Shown in pieces: positions 17,342 to 31,567 of a stretch of 64,000 nt of DNA (its first letter is position 1; each line of letters begins with the position of its first letter). Made by a program: the position numbers and the translations under genes. The notes under the pieces were generated by a model. The model saw only the letters and a list, made by a program, of their open reading frames with translations. It was not told the DNA's origin and ran no database searches. The stretch is from Roseateles depolymerans (GTDB lineage Bacteria > Pseudomonadota > Gammaproteobacteria > Burkholderiales > Burkholderiaceae_C). The stretch is from the NCBI GenBank assembly GCA_003241055.1, contig QFOD01000010.1:1-64000 (forward strand). Reading direction: 5' to 3'.

Positions 17342-18366
17342 GAGCGGGCTCCTTCGTTCTTCTTCAGGCGCACCAGCAGCAGCTTGGAGATGGACAGCAC
17401 GACGAAAGTGATCAGGAACAGCACCAGGCCCAGATACATCAGCGAGGCTTGATGCAGGCCATCGCCAGCCTCGGCGAATTCGTTGGCCAGCGTGGAGGTG
17501 ATGCTGTTGGCTGCCTCGAAAACTGACAGCGAGTTCAACTGGTTCATGTTGCCGATCACGAAGGTGACGGCCATCGTTTCGCCCAATGCGCGCCCCAGGC
17601 CCAGCATGACGCCGCCGACCACGCCGGTCTTCGTGTACGGCAGCACCACCTTGGAGACCACCTCCCAGGTGGTTGCGCCCAGGCCGTAGGCCGATTCCTT
17701 CAGCATCGGCGGCGTGACCTCGAACACATCGCGCATCACCGAGGCGATGAACGGAATGATCATGATCGCCAGGATGATGCCGGCTGACAGGATGCCGATG
17801 CCCACCGGCGGGCCGGAGAACAGCGAACCGATGATGGGCACACCACCAAAGACTGCCTGCAGCGGCTGCTGCACGAAGGTGGCCAGGATGGGCCCGAACA
17901 CCAGCAGGCCCCACATGCCGTACACGATGGACGGCACGGCCGCCAGCAGTTCGATGGCGATGCCCAGCGGACGCTTGAGCCATCCCGGCGACAGTTCGGT
18001 CAGGAAGATCGCGATCCCGAAGCTCACCGGCACCGCGATCACCAGCGCGATGAACGAACTGGCCAGCGTGCCGTAGATCATCACCAGGCCGCCGAACTTC
18101 TCCTGGACCGGGTCCCACTCCGCACTGGTCAGGAAGCCCAACCCGAACGCCTTCAGCGCAGGTGCCGCCCCGGCGATCAGCGAACCGATGATGCCCACCA
18201 TCAATGCCAGGGTCAGCCAGGCCGCACCCTGCGACAAGAAGGCGAACAGGGCATCCGCCCAGGGGGCGACGCGGCGACGGGTTGGCGGTGGCTTCATCGG
18301 TGAGGTCTGAGGTAGCGGATCGCTGCGGTTGCCGGCAGCGTCATCGGCGGGAAGGATGGCAGCCAA
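17338..18366 (-). CDS. pstC: phosphate ABC transporter permease PstC
   Basis: Inner-membrane permease of 342 residues, partner of PstA in the phosphate channel. About six transmembrane segments are visible. The loop MLKESAYGLGATTWEVV is the PstB-contacting EAA motif, and GRALGETMAVTFVIGN is family-typical. The start is TTG at 18366, chosen because CGGAGG lies four to five bases upstream. The first ATG (18297) has no comparable ribosome binding site. A stem-loop separates it from pstS. Confidence 0.94.
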   Translation of the reverse strand: MAAILPADDAAGNRSDPLPQTSPMKPPPTRRRVAPWADALFAFLSQGAAWLTLALMVGIIGSLIAGAAPALKAFGLGFLTSAEWDPVQEKFGGLVMIYGTLASSFIALVIAVPVSFGIAIFLTELSPGWLKRPLGIAIELLAAVPSIVYGMWGLLVFGPILATFVQQPLQAVFGGVPIIGSLFSGPPVGIGILSAGIILAIMIIPFIASVMRDVFEVTPPMLKESAYGLGATTWEVVSKVVLPYTKTGVVGGVMLGLGRALGETMAVTFVIGNMNQLNSLSVFEAANSITSTLANEFAEAGDGLHQASLMYLGLVLFLITFVVLSISKLLLVRLKKNEGARS

Positions 18367-18415
18367 GGGACCTCCGGAGAAAGTCGAGGCAAGGGGACTG
18401 GGCTTGATACAGCAA

Positions 18416-18447
18416 GGTCCGGCGCGCTTCTTTTAGCGGGCCGGACC
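18416..18447 (-). promoter_or_regulatory. stem-loop between pstS and pstC
   Basis: GGTCCGGC at 18416-18423 is the exact reverse complement of GCCGGACC at 18440-18447; further partial pairing is possible inside. No T-run follows, so it is more likely an RNA-stabilising or partially attenuating hairpin that lets pstS, whose product is needed in excess, be expressed above pstCAB. Confidence 0.5.
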
Positions 18448-18465
18448 GTCTTCAGGACCTCAGGA

Positions 18466-19515
18466 TCACTTGTAGGCGATGGCCTTGCCGGCGTGATCCT
18501 TGATGTCGCCCCACTGCTTGCGCACCAGGTCCTTCACCGAGGCGGGCAGCGGCACGTAGTCGAGTTCGTCGGCGGCCTTGTCACCATTCTGGTAAGCCCA
18601 CTCGAAGAACTTCAGGGCAGCCGACGCGTTCTCGGCCTTATCCTGCGACTTGTACATCAGGATGTAGGTCGGGTTGGTGATGGGCCACGAAGCCTTGCCC
18701 GGCTGGTCCGTCGTGATCTGATAGAACGTCTTGGCCCAGTCAGCACCGGCAGCGGCGGCCTTGAAGGCGTCGTCGTTCGGCGAGACCCACTGGCCTTCCT
18801 TGTTCTTCAGCTGAACGAAGGTCATCTTGTTCTGCTTCACGTAGGCGTACTCGACGTAACCAATCGAGTTCGGCAGGCGTTGCACGAAGGCGGCGACGCC
18901 TTCGTTGCCCTTGCCGGCCGTGCCGGTCAGCCACTTCACGGTCGTGCCTTCACCAACCTTTTCCTTCCACTCGGGACTGACCTTGGACAGGTAGTTCGTG
19001 AAGATGAAGGTGGTGCCGGAGCCGTCGGCGCGGGCCACGGGGGCGATGGCTGCATCAGGCAGCGCGACGCCAGGATTCAGCGCGGTGATGGCTGCATCGT
19101 TCCACTTGGCGATCTTGCCCAGGTAGATTTCCGCCAGCACGGCGCCAGTCAGCTTGATCTGGCCCGGAGCGATGCCCTTGATGTTGACCACCGGCACGAC
19201 GCCGCCGATCACGGTCGGGAACTGCAGCAGACCATCCTTGGCCAGGTCTTCATCCTTCAGCGGCATGTCGGAAGCGCCGAAGTCGACCGTCTTGGCCTTG
19301 ATCTGCTTGATGCCGGCACCCGAGCCCACCGATTGGTAGTTGATGCGCGCGCCAGTAGCCTTGTGATAGGCGTCTGCCCACTTGGCATAGATGGGGGCCG
19401 GGAAGGTCGCGCCCGCACCCGTCACATCCTGGGCCATGGCTGCCTGAACACCGACGAGACCCGCCGTGAGGGCGAGCGATTTGACGAGCGACTTGCTGAC
19501 CTGAACAAACTTCAT
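18466..19515 (-). CDS. pstS: periplasmic phosphate-binding protein PstS
   Basis: Substrate-binding protein of 349 residues for the PstCAB importer. A Sec signal peptide (MKFVQVSKSLVKSLALTAG, with cleavage near QAAMAQD) precedes VTGAGATFPAPIYAKWADAY. Phosphate-contacting motifs include VGSGAGIKQIKA, VDFGASDMPL and RADGSGTTFIFTNYL. The ATG at 19515 has AAGGTG upstream; GTG at 19524 is an alternative that would not change the mature protein. It is the first gene of the phosphate operon and is preceded by a candidate Pho box. Confidence 0.96.
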   Translation of the reverse strand: MKFVQVSKSLVKSLALTAGLVGVQAAMAQDVTGAGATFPAPIYAKWADAYHKATGARINYQSVGSGAGIKQIKAKTVDFGASDMPLKDEDLAKDGLLQFPTVIGGVVPVVNIKGIAPGQIKLTGAVLAEIYLGKIAKWNDAAITALNPGVALPDAAIAPVARADGSGTTFIFTNYLSKVSPEWKEKVGEGTTVKWLTGTAGKGNEGVAAFVQRLPNSIGYVEYAYVKQNKMTFVQLKNKEGQWVSPNDDAFKAAAAGADWAKTFYQITTDQPGKASWPITNPTYILMYKSQDKAENASAALKFFEWAYQNGDKAADELDYVPLPASVKDLVRKQWGDIKDHAGKAIAYK

Positions 19516-19557
19516 CTGAGACACCTTTGCTCCGCGAGCGGGTTGACGGTAGGCGTC

Positions 19558-19591
19558 ATGCTAGGGAGCGAATATGACGCTTCCATGAATA
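19558..19591 (-). promoter_or_regulatory. candidate Pho box and -10 element of pstS
   Basis: On the minus strand two heptamers, TATTCAT (19585-19591) and GCGTCAT (19574-19580), are separated by the four bases GGAA, the 7+4+7 layout of a PhoB site, though matches to CTGTCAT are only 4/7 and 5/7. A -10-like TAGCAT (19558-19563) lies 10 bp downstream, the spacing expected when PhoB replaces -35 recognition. Confidence 0.45.
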
Positions 19592-19771
19592 TCGACGACA
19601 CCCGACGAACAGCCCGCGCACTTTACGAGGGCCCCCTCCCCGCCGGAAGCCCCGCCACACCGGACAAAACCGCTTTTATGACAATGTCACAAAGCGGCCC
19701 CCGATTTGTCATTTTTCGGGCGAGACTGAACGACGCGCGCTGATCGGACGGTTTTCCCGTTGACCAGCGAT

Positions 19772-21103
19772 TCAGGCGCTCACGGCATCCACCAACTGCT
19801 GGGCGCAACGTTGCGCCAGGCCGGCATCGGCGGCCTCGACCATGATGCGAAGCAAGGGCTCCGTGCCAGAAGCGCGGATCAGCACCCGCCCGCTCTGGCC
19901 CAACGCCGCCGTCACCGCAGCCTGGGTGTCCGCCAAACGGATGCTGGACTTCCAGTCCTGCCCCGGCTGCAATCGCACGTTGATCAAGGTCTGAGGGAAC
20001 AGCGTCACCCCTTCCAGTTGCTGCGCCAGGCTGCGACCGCTGCGGCAGATGGCCTGCAGCACCAGCAGCGCACTGACGATGCCATCGCCCGTGGTGTGCT
20101 TGTCCAGCGCCAGCAGATGGCCGGAGCCTTCGCCCCCCAGCTGCCAGCCGCGTGCGACCAACTCCTCCAGCACGTAGCGGTCGCCAACCTTGGCACGCAC
20201 GAAGTCGACATCCCGGGCACGCAGGGCCAGTTCCACGGCCATATTGGTCATCAGCGTGCCCACGGCCCCCGGCACAGGCAGCCCCTGCGCCAGGCGGTCC
20301 TGAACCATCACGTACAACAGCTCGTCGCCGTTGTAGAGGCGCCCCTGGGCATCCACGAGCTGCAGACGATCTGCATCGCCATCGAGCGCAACGCCGTAGT
20401 GCGCCCCGTGGGCCTTGACGGCCTCCACCAGCGCGCCGGGTGCCGTCGCACCGAAACCCGCGTTGATATTGAAACCGTCCGGCTTGCAGCCGATGGCGAT
20501 CACTTCGGCACCCAGCTCGTGGAACACATCGGGAGCCACGTGATAGGCCGCACCGTGAGCGGCATCGATCACGATCTTCAGGCCGCGCAGCGTCAGGTCG
20601 GAGCCGAAGCAGTTCTTGCAGAACTCGATGTAGCGGCCACGTGCGTCCTCGAGGCGCCGAGCCCGGCCCAGCATGTTCGAGCCAACCCAGCTCGGCTCCT
20701 CGTCCAGCGCTGCCTCGACGGCAAGCTCCCACGCATCGGGCAGCTTCTCCCCCTTGGCCGAGAAGAACTTGATGCCGTTGTCACCGAACGGATTGTGCGA
20801 GGCGCTGATCACGACGCCGAGATCCTGGCGGAGCGCCCGCGTCAGGTAGGCCACGCCGGGCGTCGGCAACGGACCGGTCAGCAGCACGTTGACGCCTGCC
20901 GATGCGAAGCCCGCCTCCAGCGCCGATTCGATCATGTAGCCCGAGATCCGCGTGTCCTTGCCGATCAGGACGGTCGGCCGTTCGTTGCCCTTGCGCAGCA
21001 CACGCCCCACCGCATGACCGAGGCGCAGCATGAAGTCGGGTGTGATGGGCGCCTGCCCCACGGTGCCACGGATGCCATCGGTCCCGAAATACTTGCGGCT
21101 CAT
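19772..21103 (-). CDS. glmM: phosphoglucosamine mutase GlmM
   Basis: Cytoplasmic enzyme of 443 residues that converts glucosamine-6-phosphate to glucosamine-1-phosphate for UDP-GlcNAc, peptidoglycan and lipopolysaccharide synthesis. The phosphoserine loop is VISASHNPFGDNGIKFF, with the catalytic Ser in SASHNP. The Mg-binding loop is ALDGDADRLQ, the sugar-binding loop is GGEGSGHLL, and the phosphate-binding loop is IRASGTEPLLRIM. It follows folP by 20 bp on the same strand. Confidence 0.97.
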   Translation of the reverse strand: MSRKYFGTDGIRGTVGQAPITPDFMLRLGHAVGRVLRKGNERPTVLIGKDTRISGYMIESALEAGFASAGVNVLLTGPLPTPGVAYLTRALRQDLGVVISASHNPFGDNGIKFFSAKGEKLPDAWELAVEAALDEEPSWVGSNMLGRARRLEDARGRYIEFCKNCFGSDLTLRGLKIVIDAAHGAAYHVAPDVFHELGAEVIAIGCKPDGFNINAGFGATAPGALVEAVKAHGAHYGVALDGDADRLQLVDAQGRLYNGDELLYVMVQDRLAQGLPVPGAVGTLMTNMAVELALRARDVDFVRAKVGDRYVLEELVARGWQLGGEGSGHLLALDKHTTGDGIVSALLVLQAICRSGRSLAQQLEGVTLFPQTLINVRLQPGQDWKSSIRLADTQAAVTAALGQSGRVLIRASGTEPLLRIMVEAADAGLAQRCAQQLVDAVSA

Positions 21104-21123
21104 CGAGCTCGTCCTCTAACAAA

Positions 21124-21963
21124 TCACAGGGCTGGGATTGTCGCCGTGTCCACGGCATGCCAGACCCTGATCGCGTCGATCGTTTCGACGACATCGTGCA
21201 CCCTCACGATGCGCGCACCCTCGGCCACGGCCCGCAGCGCCGCCGCGACGCTGGCCGCAACACGCTGCTCGGGCGGCCGCCCGGTCAGCTCGCCGAGCGT
21301 GCGCTTGCGCGACCAGCCCACCAGCAGCGGCAGGCCGTCCGCCAGCAACTCGCGCTGGCGTGCCAGCAGAGCCAGGTTTTGCGCCGCGGTCTTCGCGAAG
21401 CCGTAGCCGGGATCCCAGGCAATGCACGCGCGCGCCACGCCCGCCGCCTCCGCGGCAGCGGTGCGCTCACGCAGAAAGGCAGCCACATCGGCCACCACGT
21501 CCTCGTAGTCGGTCAGCTGGGCCATGGTCGCCGGCTCGCCGCGCATGTGCATCAGGCAGACCCCGGCACCGCTGCCCGCGACGACGGCGAGCGCGCCCGG
21601 CCGGCGCAGCGCCTGCACGTCGTTGATGATGTCCACGCCCGCATCCAGCGCGCGTCGCATCACCTCGGGCTTGTAGGTGTCGATGGACACCGGCACGCCC
21701 AGCGCCAGCGCCGCCGGCAGCACCGGGGCGATACGCGCCCATTCGGCCTCGGCGTCGACGCTAGGCGCCCCCGGCCGCGTGGATTCGCCGCCGATGTCGA
21801 GGATGTCCGCCCCTGCGGCCACCAGCCGCTCGCAATGCGCAATCGCTGCGCACGGGACGTCGTGCCGGCCGCCATCCGAGAAGGAATCCGGCGTCACGTT
21901 GACGATGCCCATCACGCGCGGGCGACTCAGGTCGATACGGAAACGGCGGGTTTGCCAGTCCAT
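21124..21963 (-). CDS. folP: dihydropteroate synthase FolP
   Basis: Folate-pathway enzyme of 279 residues that joins p-aminobenzoate to dihydropterin pyrophosphate; the sulphonamide target. MGIVNVTPDSFSDGG is the first signature (pterin/pABA loop) and DIGGESTRPGA the second. VSIDTYKPEVMRRALD, IINDVQAL and VGWSRKRTLGELTG complete the TIM-barrel loops. The ATG at 21963 is taken as start; the open frame extends further but crosses a terminator-like hairpin. The order ftsH-folP-glmM is a conserved proteobacterial block. Confidence 0.96.
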   Translation of the reverse strand: MDWQTRRFRIDLSRPRVMGIVNVTPDSFSDGGRHDVPCAAIAHCERLVAAGADILDIGGESTRPGAPSVDAEAEWARIAPVLPAALALGVPVSIDTYKPEVMRRALDAGVDIINDVQALRRPGALAVVAGSGAGVCLMHMRGEPATMAQLTDYEDVVADVAAFLRERTAAAEAAGVARACIAWDPGYGFAKTAAQNLALLARQRELLADGLPLLVGWSRKRTLGELTGRPPEQRVAASVAAALRAVAEGARIVRVHDVVETIDAIRVWHAVDTATIPAL

Positions 21964-21981
21964 GGCGAGGGCCTTGCAATG

Positions 21982-22007
21982 AAAAAGGCCCGACGGGGTC
22001 GGGCCTT
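21982..22007 (-). terminator. rho-independent terminator between ftsH and folP
   Basis: On the minus strand AAGGCCCGAC pairs with GTCGGGCCTT around a CCC loop and is followed by a T-run. It lies 22-47 bp after the ftsH stop codon and about 20 bp before the folP start, so folP would be expressed by read-through or its own promoter. Confidence 0.8.
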
Positions 22008-22028
22008 GCATGGAAATGCGGGGAAGGA

Positions 22029-23933
<1,905 letters not shown>

Positions 23934-24026
23934 TGCGACTCCTTGCCCCGATATCCGGCGCGGATTCAGGACTGTGGGGGCGATTTTAGGTGACACAAGG
24001 GGATATCCCCTTGCGCCAGAGCAGAT

Positions 24027-24701
24027 TCAACGCGACTTCAGCCCGATGCCGACCAGAAAAGTCTCGGAAGAGCGATCCCGGGAGGACTTGGGCTTGAACG
24101 GCTTCACGATGCGGAAGTGCGCCTTGAACAGCTCAACCAGCTGACTGTAGCCCCCGCCGTGGAAGACCTTGGCCACCAGCGCGCCGTCCGGGCGCAGATG
24201 CTGCTCCGAAAAATCCACCGCCAGCTCGATAAGGTTGGCAATGCGGGCCGCATCGGTCGCGGCGATGCCCGACAGGTTGGGCGCCATGTCCGACACCACC
24301 ACGTCGACCGGCCGGCCCTCGAGCGCTGCCTCCAGCTGATGCAGGACCACCTCCTCCTGGAAGTCGCCCTGGATGAACTGGACGCCCTCAATGGGCTCGA
24401 ACTCCAGCAGATCGAGCGCGATGATGGTGCCGTTGAGCTGTCCGACCGCGGCGCCGCCCTGCCCGGCCTCTTTCGGCGCGAAACGCCGGCGCAGGTACTG
24501 GCTCCAGGCACCCGGCGCGGCACCGAGGTCGACCACCACCTGACCCGGGCGGATCAGCTTGAACTCCTCGTCGATCTCCTTGAGCTTGTAGGCCGCCCGG
24601 GCGCGATAGCCCTCTTTCTGGGCCAGCCGCACATAGGGATCGTTGACGTGGTCATTCAGCCACGCCTTGTTGACCTTCTTGCTCTTGGTTTGCGTTTTCA
24701 T
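24027..24701 (-). CDS. rlmE: 23S rRNA 2'-O-methyltransferase RlmE (FtsJ/RrmJ)
   Basis: SAM-dependent enzyme of 224 residues that methylates the 2'-O of U2552 in the A-loop of 23S rRNA. The SAM motif VVDLGAAPGAWSQYL and the catalytic K-D-K-E residues are visible in RAAYKLKEIDEEF, VVSDMAPNLSG, ALVAKVFHGG and the SSETFLVG stretch. Its start codon is only 19 bp from the divergent yhbY start. No Shine-Dalgarno sequence precedes the ATG, and a TATTAT box lies about 9 bp upstream, so its mRNA may be nearly leaderless. Confidence 0.96.
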   Translation of the reverse strand: MKTQTKSKKVNKAWLNDHVNDPYVRLAQKEGYRARAAYKLKEIDEEFKLIRPGQVVVDLGAAPGAWSQYLRRRFAPKEAGQGGAAVGQLNGTIIALDLLEFEPIEGVQFIQGDFQEEVVLHQLEAALEGRPVDVVVSDMAPNLSGIAATDAARIANLIELAVDFSEQHLRPDGALVAKVFHGGGYSQLVELFKAHFRIVKPFKPKSSRDRSSETFLVGIGLKSR

Positions 24702-24720
24702 AGCACGGGATAATACGGAG
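24685..24720. promoter_or_regulatory. compact bidirectional promoter between rlmE and yhbY
   Basis: The 19-bp gap holds GATAATAC, which reads as -10 GATAAT on the plus strand (24709-24714) and as TATTAT on the minus strand (24715-24710). For yhbY, TTGGTT (24685-24690) stands 18 bp upstream as a -35 box. The expected start point, about 7 bp after the -10, coincides with the yhbY ATG at 24721. No good -35 box is visible for rlmE. Confidence 0.45.
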
Positions 24721-25194
24721 ATGCCTCAAATCAATCTGACCCCAGCCCAGCGCAAGGAACATCGCGCCGACGCCCACCATCTCGACCCGGTCGTGATGAT
24801 CGGCTCCGAGGGGCTGACACCCGCGGTCGTCAAGGAGACCGATGCCGCCCTCAAGGCTCACGGCCTCATCAAGGTGCGCGTGTTCAGCGACGACCGCGAC
24901 GGCCGCGAGGCGATCCTGGCCCAGCTGTGCGACCAGCTCGACGCCGCCCCCATCCAGCACATCGGCAAGCTGCTGGTGCTGTGGCGCCCGATACCCGAGA
25001 AGGCCAAGGCCGAGCGCGAAGACGCCCGCCCCGGCCCGCGCGTCGTGAAGATCGTGAAGTTCTCCAAGAACGGCAACGGCCGGCCGCAGGTCAGCAAGCT
25101 GAAGGTGCTGGGCAACGAGCGCGTTGCACAGGGCGGCGAGATCAAGCGCGCCAAGCGCCGCATGACCAGCGTCAAGAAGAGCCGCGCCGACTGA
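24721..25194 (+). CDS. yhbY: YhbY-family (CRM domain) ribosome assembly RNA-binding protein
   Basis: Protein of 157 residues. Residues 1-97 form a CRM/YhbY domain (LTPAQRKEHRADAHHLDPVV, then LTPAVVKETDAALKAHGLIKVRV and IGKLLVLWRP), an RNA-binding fold associated with the large-subunit precursor. A basic Lys/Arg-rich tail (about 100-157) extends beyond the usual length of about 97. The divergent neighbour rlmE also acts on the large subunit. GGAG directly abuts the ATG, too close for normal use, so leaderless translation is possible. The 3' end overlaps the convergent DUF4149 gene by 23 bp. Confidence 0.9.
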   Translation: MPQINLTPAQRKEHRADAHHLDPVVMIGSEGLTPAVVKETDAALKAHGLIKVRVFSDDRDGREAILAQLCDQLDAAPIQHIGKLLVLWRPIPEKAKAEREDARPGPRVVKIVKFSKNGNGRPQVSKLKVLGNERVAQGGEIKRAKRRMTSVKKSRAD

Positions 25195-25618
25195 GCAACC
25201 AGGCCAGCGCCAGCACGGCCAGGCCCTTCACCGCGAAAAAGGCCATGGAAATGCCGTGCAGCGTCATGAAGGGCAGCGGGCCGCTCCCGTGGCGGGCCGC
25301 CTCCATCAGCGGCTGCAGACCGTAATAGCCGGCCACCGTGCACAGCAAGGCCAGGGCCGGCAGCAGCAGCGCCGCCGTGAACACGCGCGGCGCTCTCCCG
25401 GCGTCCTCCTGATCGCGCAGCTGACGACGCGCAAACAGCACCAGCAGCAGCCCTGCCACAACGCTGACCTGCGCGTCGACAGCGAACAAGCGCCCGACAA
25501 ACAGACCAGCCTGCGACCGCTCCAGGACTGCGAACGCACTCGGCGCCGCCGCGAACGCCACACACAGCAAAAAGCCACCCCAGAGGGCTGCCAGCAGGGC
25601 TTGCAATCTCACAAACAT
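25172..25618 (-). CDS. DUF4149-type small membrane protein
   Basis: Integral membrane protein of 148 residues with four hydrophobic segments (about 5-25, 45-63, 76-96 and 120-140). The N-terminal ALWGGFLLCVAFAAAPSAF and the VDAQVSVVAGLLLVLF stretch resemble DUF4149/TMEM205-like proteins found next to yhbY-rlmE in Burkholderiales. The function is unknown. The ATG at 25618 is preferred over TTG at 25627. Its last 23 bp overlap the end of yhbY on the opposite strand. Confidence 0.7.
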   Translation of the reverse strand: MFVRLQALLAALWGGFLLCVAFAAAPSAFAVLERSQAGLFVGRLFAVDAQVSVVAGLLLVLFARRQLRDQEDAGRAPRVFTAALLLPALALLCTVAGYYGLQPLMEAARHGSGPLPFMTLHGISMAFFAVKGLAVLALAWLLSRRGSS

Positions 25619-25644
25619 CGGCGACAAGCGTTGTGCCTTACCAA

Positions 25645-25715
25645 GCGGCTGCCGCGGAGCCGGTTTTGCCGGGCCGCTGGCGGCGCCCCCCTCGAGGGAG
25701 CCAGCACAGCCGTAG
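25645..25715. repeat. dispersed extragenic palindromic repeat, copy B (greA downstream)
   Basis: On the minus strand the palindromic core CCCTCGAGGGG (from 25698 down to 25688) is followed by a second G+C-rich hairpin including GCGGCCCGGC and GCCGGTTTT-type arms, the same architecture as copies near 14822 and 32772. It sits just after the greA stop and may act as a transcript end or RNA-stability element. Confidence 0.5.
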
Positions 25716-25723
25716 AGGGTAGG

Positions 25724-26200
25724 TCAAACGTAGCGGACCTCGATGATCTCGTAGCGGCGCACACCGCCCGGCGCCTGCACCTCGGCCGTGTCGCCAGCCT
25801 CCTTGCCGATCAGCGCGCGGGCGATGGGGGAGCTGATGGAGATGCGGCCTTCCTTGATGTCGGCCTCGTCGTCGCCCACGATCTGGTAGGTCACCGCATT
25901 GCCACTGTCCTCGTCCTCCAGGTCGACCGTGGAGCCGAACACCACGCGACCACCCGCGTCCAGCGCGGCCGGATCGATGATCTGCGCGGCCGCCAGCTTG
26001 CCCTCGATCTCCAGGATGCGGCCCTCAATGAAGCCTTGCTTGTCCTTGGCCGCGTCGTACTCGGCGTTCTCGCTCAGGTCGCCCTGGGCGCGCGCCTCGG
26101 CGATGGCCTGGATCACCGCATGGCGCTCCACGGTCTTGAGTCGATGCAGCTCTTCCTTGAGCTTTTCGGCGCCGCGCTTGGTCAGGGGAATGGTGCTCAT
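25724..26200 (-). CDS. greA: transcription elongation factor GreA
   Basis: Protein of 158 residues that enters the RNA polymerase secondary channel and stimulates cleavage of backtracked RNA. The N-terminal coiled coil (about 12-75) carries the tip signature ARAQGDLSENAEYDAAKD, with the acidic residues that reach the active site. The C-terminal FKBP-like domain contains EGRISISSPIARALIGKEAGD. It lies downstream of the carAB terminator, the usual car-greA order. Confidence 0.97.
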   Translation of the reverse strand: MSTIPLTKRGAEKLKEELHRLKTVERHAVIQAIAEARAQGDLSENAEYDAAKDKQGFIEGRILEIEGKLAAAQIIDPAALDAGGRVVFGSTVDLEDEDSGNAVTYQIVGDDEADIKEGRISISSPIARALIGKEAGDTAEVQAPGGVRRYEIIEVRYV

Positions 26201-26220
26201 GTCAAATCTTCACTAGGGCA

Positions 26221-26268
26221 AAAAGAGACCGCCGCTGCGGCCTGGACGCTTCCAGGCGGCGGCGGCGG
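26221..26268 (-). terminator. rho-independent terminator of the car operon
   Basis: On the minus strand a long, almost perfect stem (CCGCCGCCGCCTGGA with TCCAGGCCGCAGCGGCGG, allowing two mismatches) closes on AGCG and is followed by TCTCTTTTT, between the carB stop and the greA start. Confidence 0.85.
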
Positions 26269-26286
26269 AATCAATGGGGCCGGAGT

Positions 26287-29562
<3,276 letters not shown>

Positions 29563-29583
29563 GGCGGTCTGCGCTCTTGGAAC

Positions 29584-30222
29584 TTAAAGAGTGGCCGTGG
29601 CCAGCTTGGCCCCGAATCCAACGAAAAGGGCTCCGACGCCTGCGTTAGCGGCGCCGGAGAGCCGACGCCTCGCCCGGAAGGCCGCCGCAAGGCGTGCACC
29701 GGTGAAGATCAGCGTCGAGAGGTAGAGAAAACTCGCGGCCTGGATGATGAGACCCAGGATCAGGAAGGTCAGCGCCGGATGCGGATAGGCCGCGTCGACG
29801 AACTGGATGAAAAAGGACAGCAGGAAGGCGATGGCCTTGGGGTTCAGCAGGCTCACCACCAGGGCCTTGCGGAAGGGGTGGCGGGCATCCAGCGTCGGTG
29901 GTGCGGCCTGAGCAGGCGACTGACGCCAACCCGTCACGGCAGCGCGCAGCAGTTGCAGGCCCATCCAGCACAGGTAGATGGCACCGATCACCTTCACCGC
30001 AAAAAAGACCTGCGGGCTGGAGCGCAGCAGTGAGGCGCCGCCCGCCGCCGCCAGTGTCATCAACACCGCGTCGCCGACGAACACACCGCCAGCCGCACCA
30101 TAGCCCGCGCGCACGCCGCGCTGGGCAGCGACGGACAGCACGTACAACGAATTCGGCCCCGGCAGCACGACGATGAAGACCACCGCTGCCAGGTAGGTGC
30201 CGAGGTCGGTGATGCCGAACAT
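29584..30222 (-). CDS. leuE: LysE/RhtB-family amino-acid exporter (LeuE-like)
   Basis: Inner-membrane exporter of 212 residues with about six transmembrane segments. The family signature VVLPGPNSLYVLSVAAQRGVRAG is at residues 18-40, followed by GGVFVGDAVLM and LVVSLLNPKAIAFLLSFF. LeuE exports leucine and related residues; substrate here is inferred only from family similarity. It sits between carA and carB, 22 bp after carA and 21 bp before carB, so it is co-transcribed with them. Its N-terminal and NPKA motifs are intact. Confidence 0.85.
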   Translation of the reverse strand: MFGITDLGTYLAAVVFIVVLPGPNSLYVLSVAAQRGVRAGYGAAGGVFVGDAVLMTLAAAGGASLLRSSPQVFFAVKVIGAIYLCWMGLQLLRAAVTGWRQSPAQAAPPTLDARHPFRKALVVSLLNPKAIAFLLSFFIQFVDAAYPHPALTFLILGLIIQAASFLYLSTLIFTGARLAAAFRARRRLSGAANAGVGALFVGFGAKLATATL

Positions 30223-30244
30223 GCGCAGGCTCCGACGCTCGTTC

Positions 30245-31405
<1,161 letters not shown>

Positions 31406-31567
31406 AAAGGTCTCCGCAGTAAGGCAAGGTGCGCGTACCCGACCCGACACCGCGCGGCAGGACCGGCGGGTCGACTGATGGAAACCTGTGGGGGGTTTTC
31501 GCTGGGCAGCGGCGCGTTTGAGGTAAACCCATCGAGTATACCCGAGCCCAGGGTCAACCCTAGGAAT
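31406..31567 (-). promoter_or_regulatory. leader/promoter region of carA
   Basis: About 160 bp upstream of carA. On the minus strand TTGACC and TATACT boxes are present but only 11 bp apart, so they cannot form one standard promoter; TATACT may be a -10 box. GACCCG (31467-31472 complement) and CGGGTC (31441-31446 complement) can pair in the leader RNA. Leader control of car operons by pyrimidines is known in other bacteria; no specific attenuator is identifiable here. Confidence 0.3.

Noticed and set aside
16478..18118. pstA frame extending through pstC as a 546-residue protein
   Set aside because: The N-terminal 259 residues are an out-of-frame reading of pstC; the GTGA overlap at 17338-17341 gives a natural PstA start.
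19676..19692. TGTGACATTGTCATAA on the minus strand as the Pho box
   Set aside because: It holds one good TTGTCAT half-site but no second one at 11-bp spacing, and it is over 150 bp from the pstS start. It was kept only as the alternative to the nearer site.
31406..31567. A pyrimidine riboswitch or attenuator in the carA leader
   Set aside because: Pairing segments exist but no T-run, leader peptide or known riboswitch core is recognisable.
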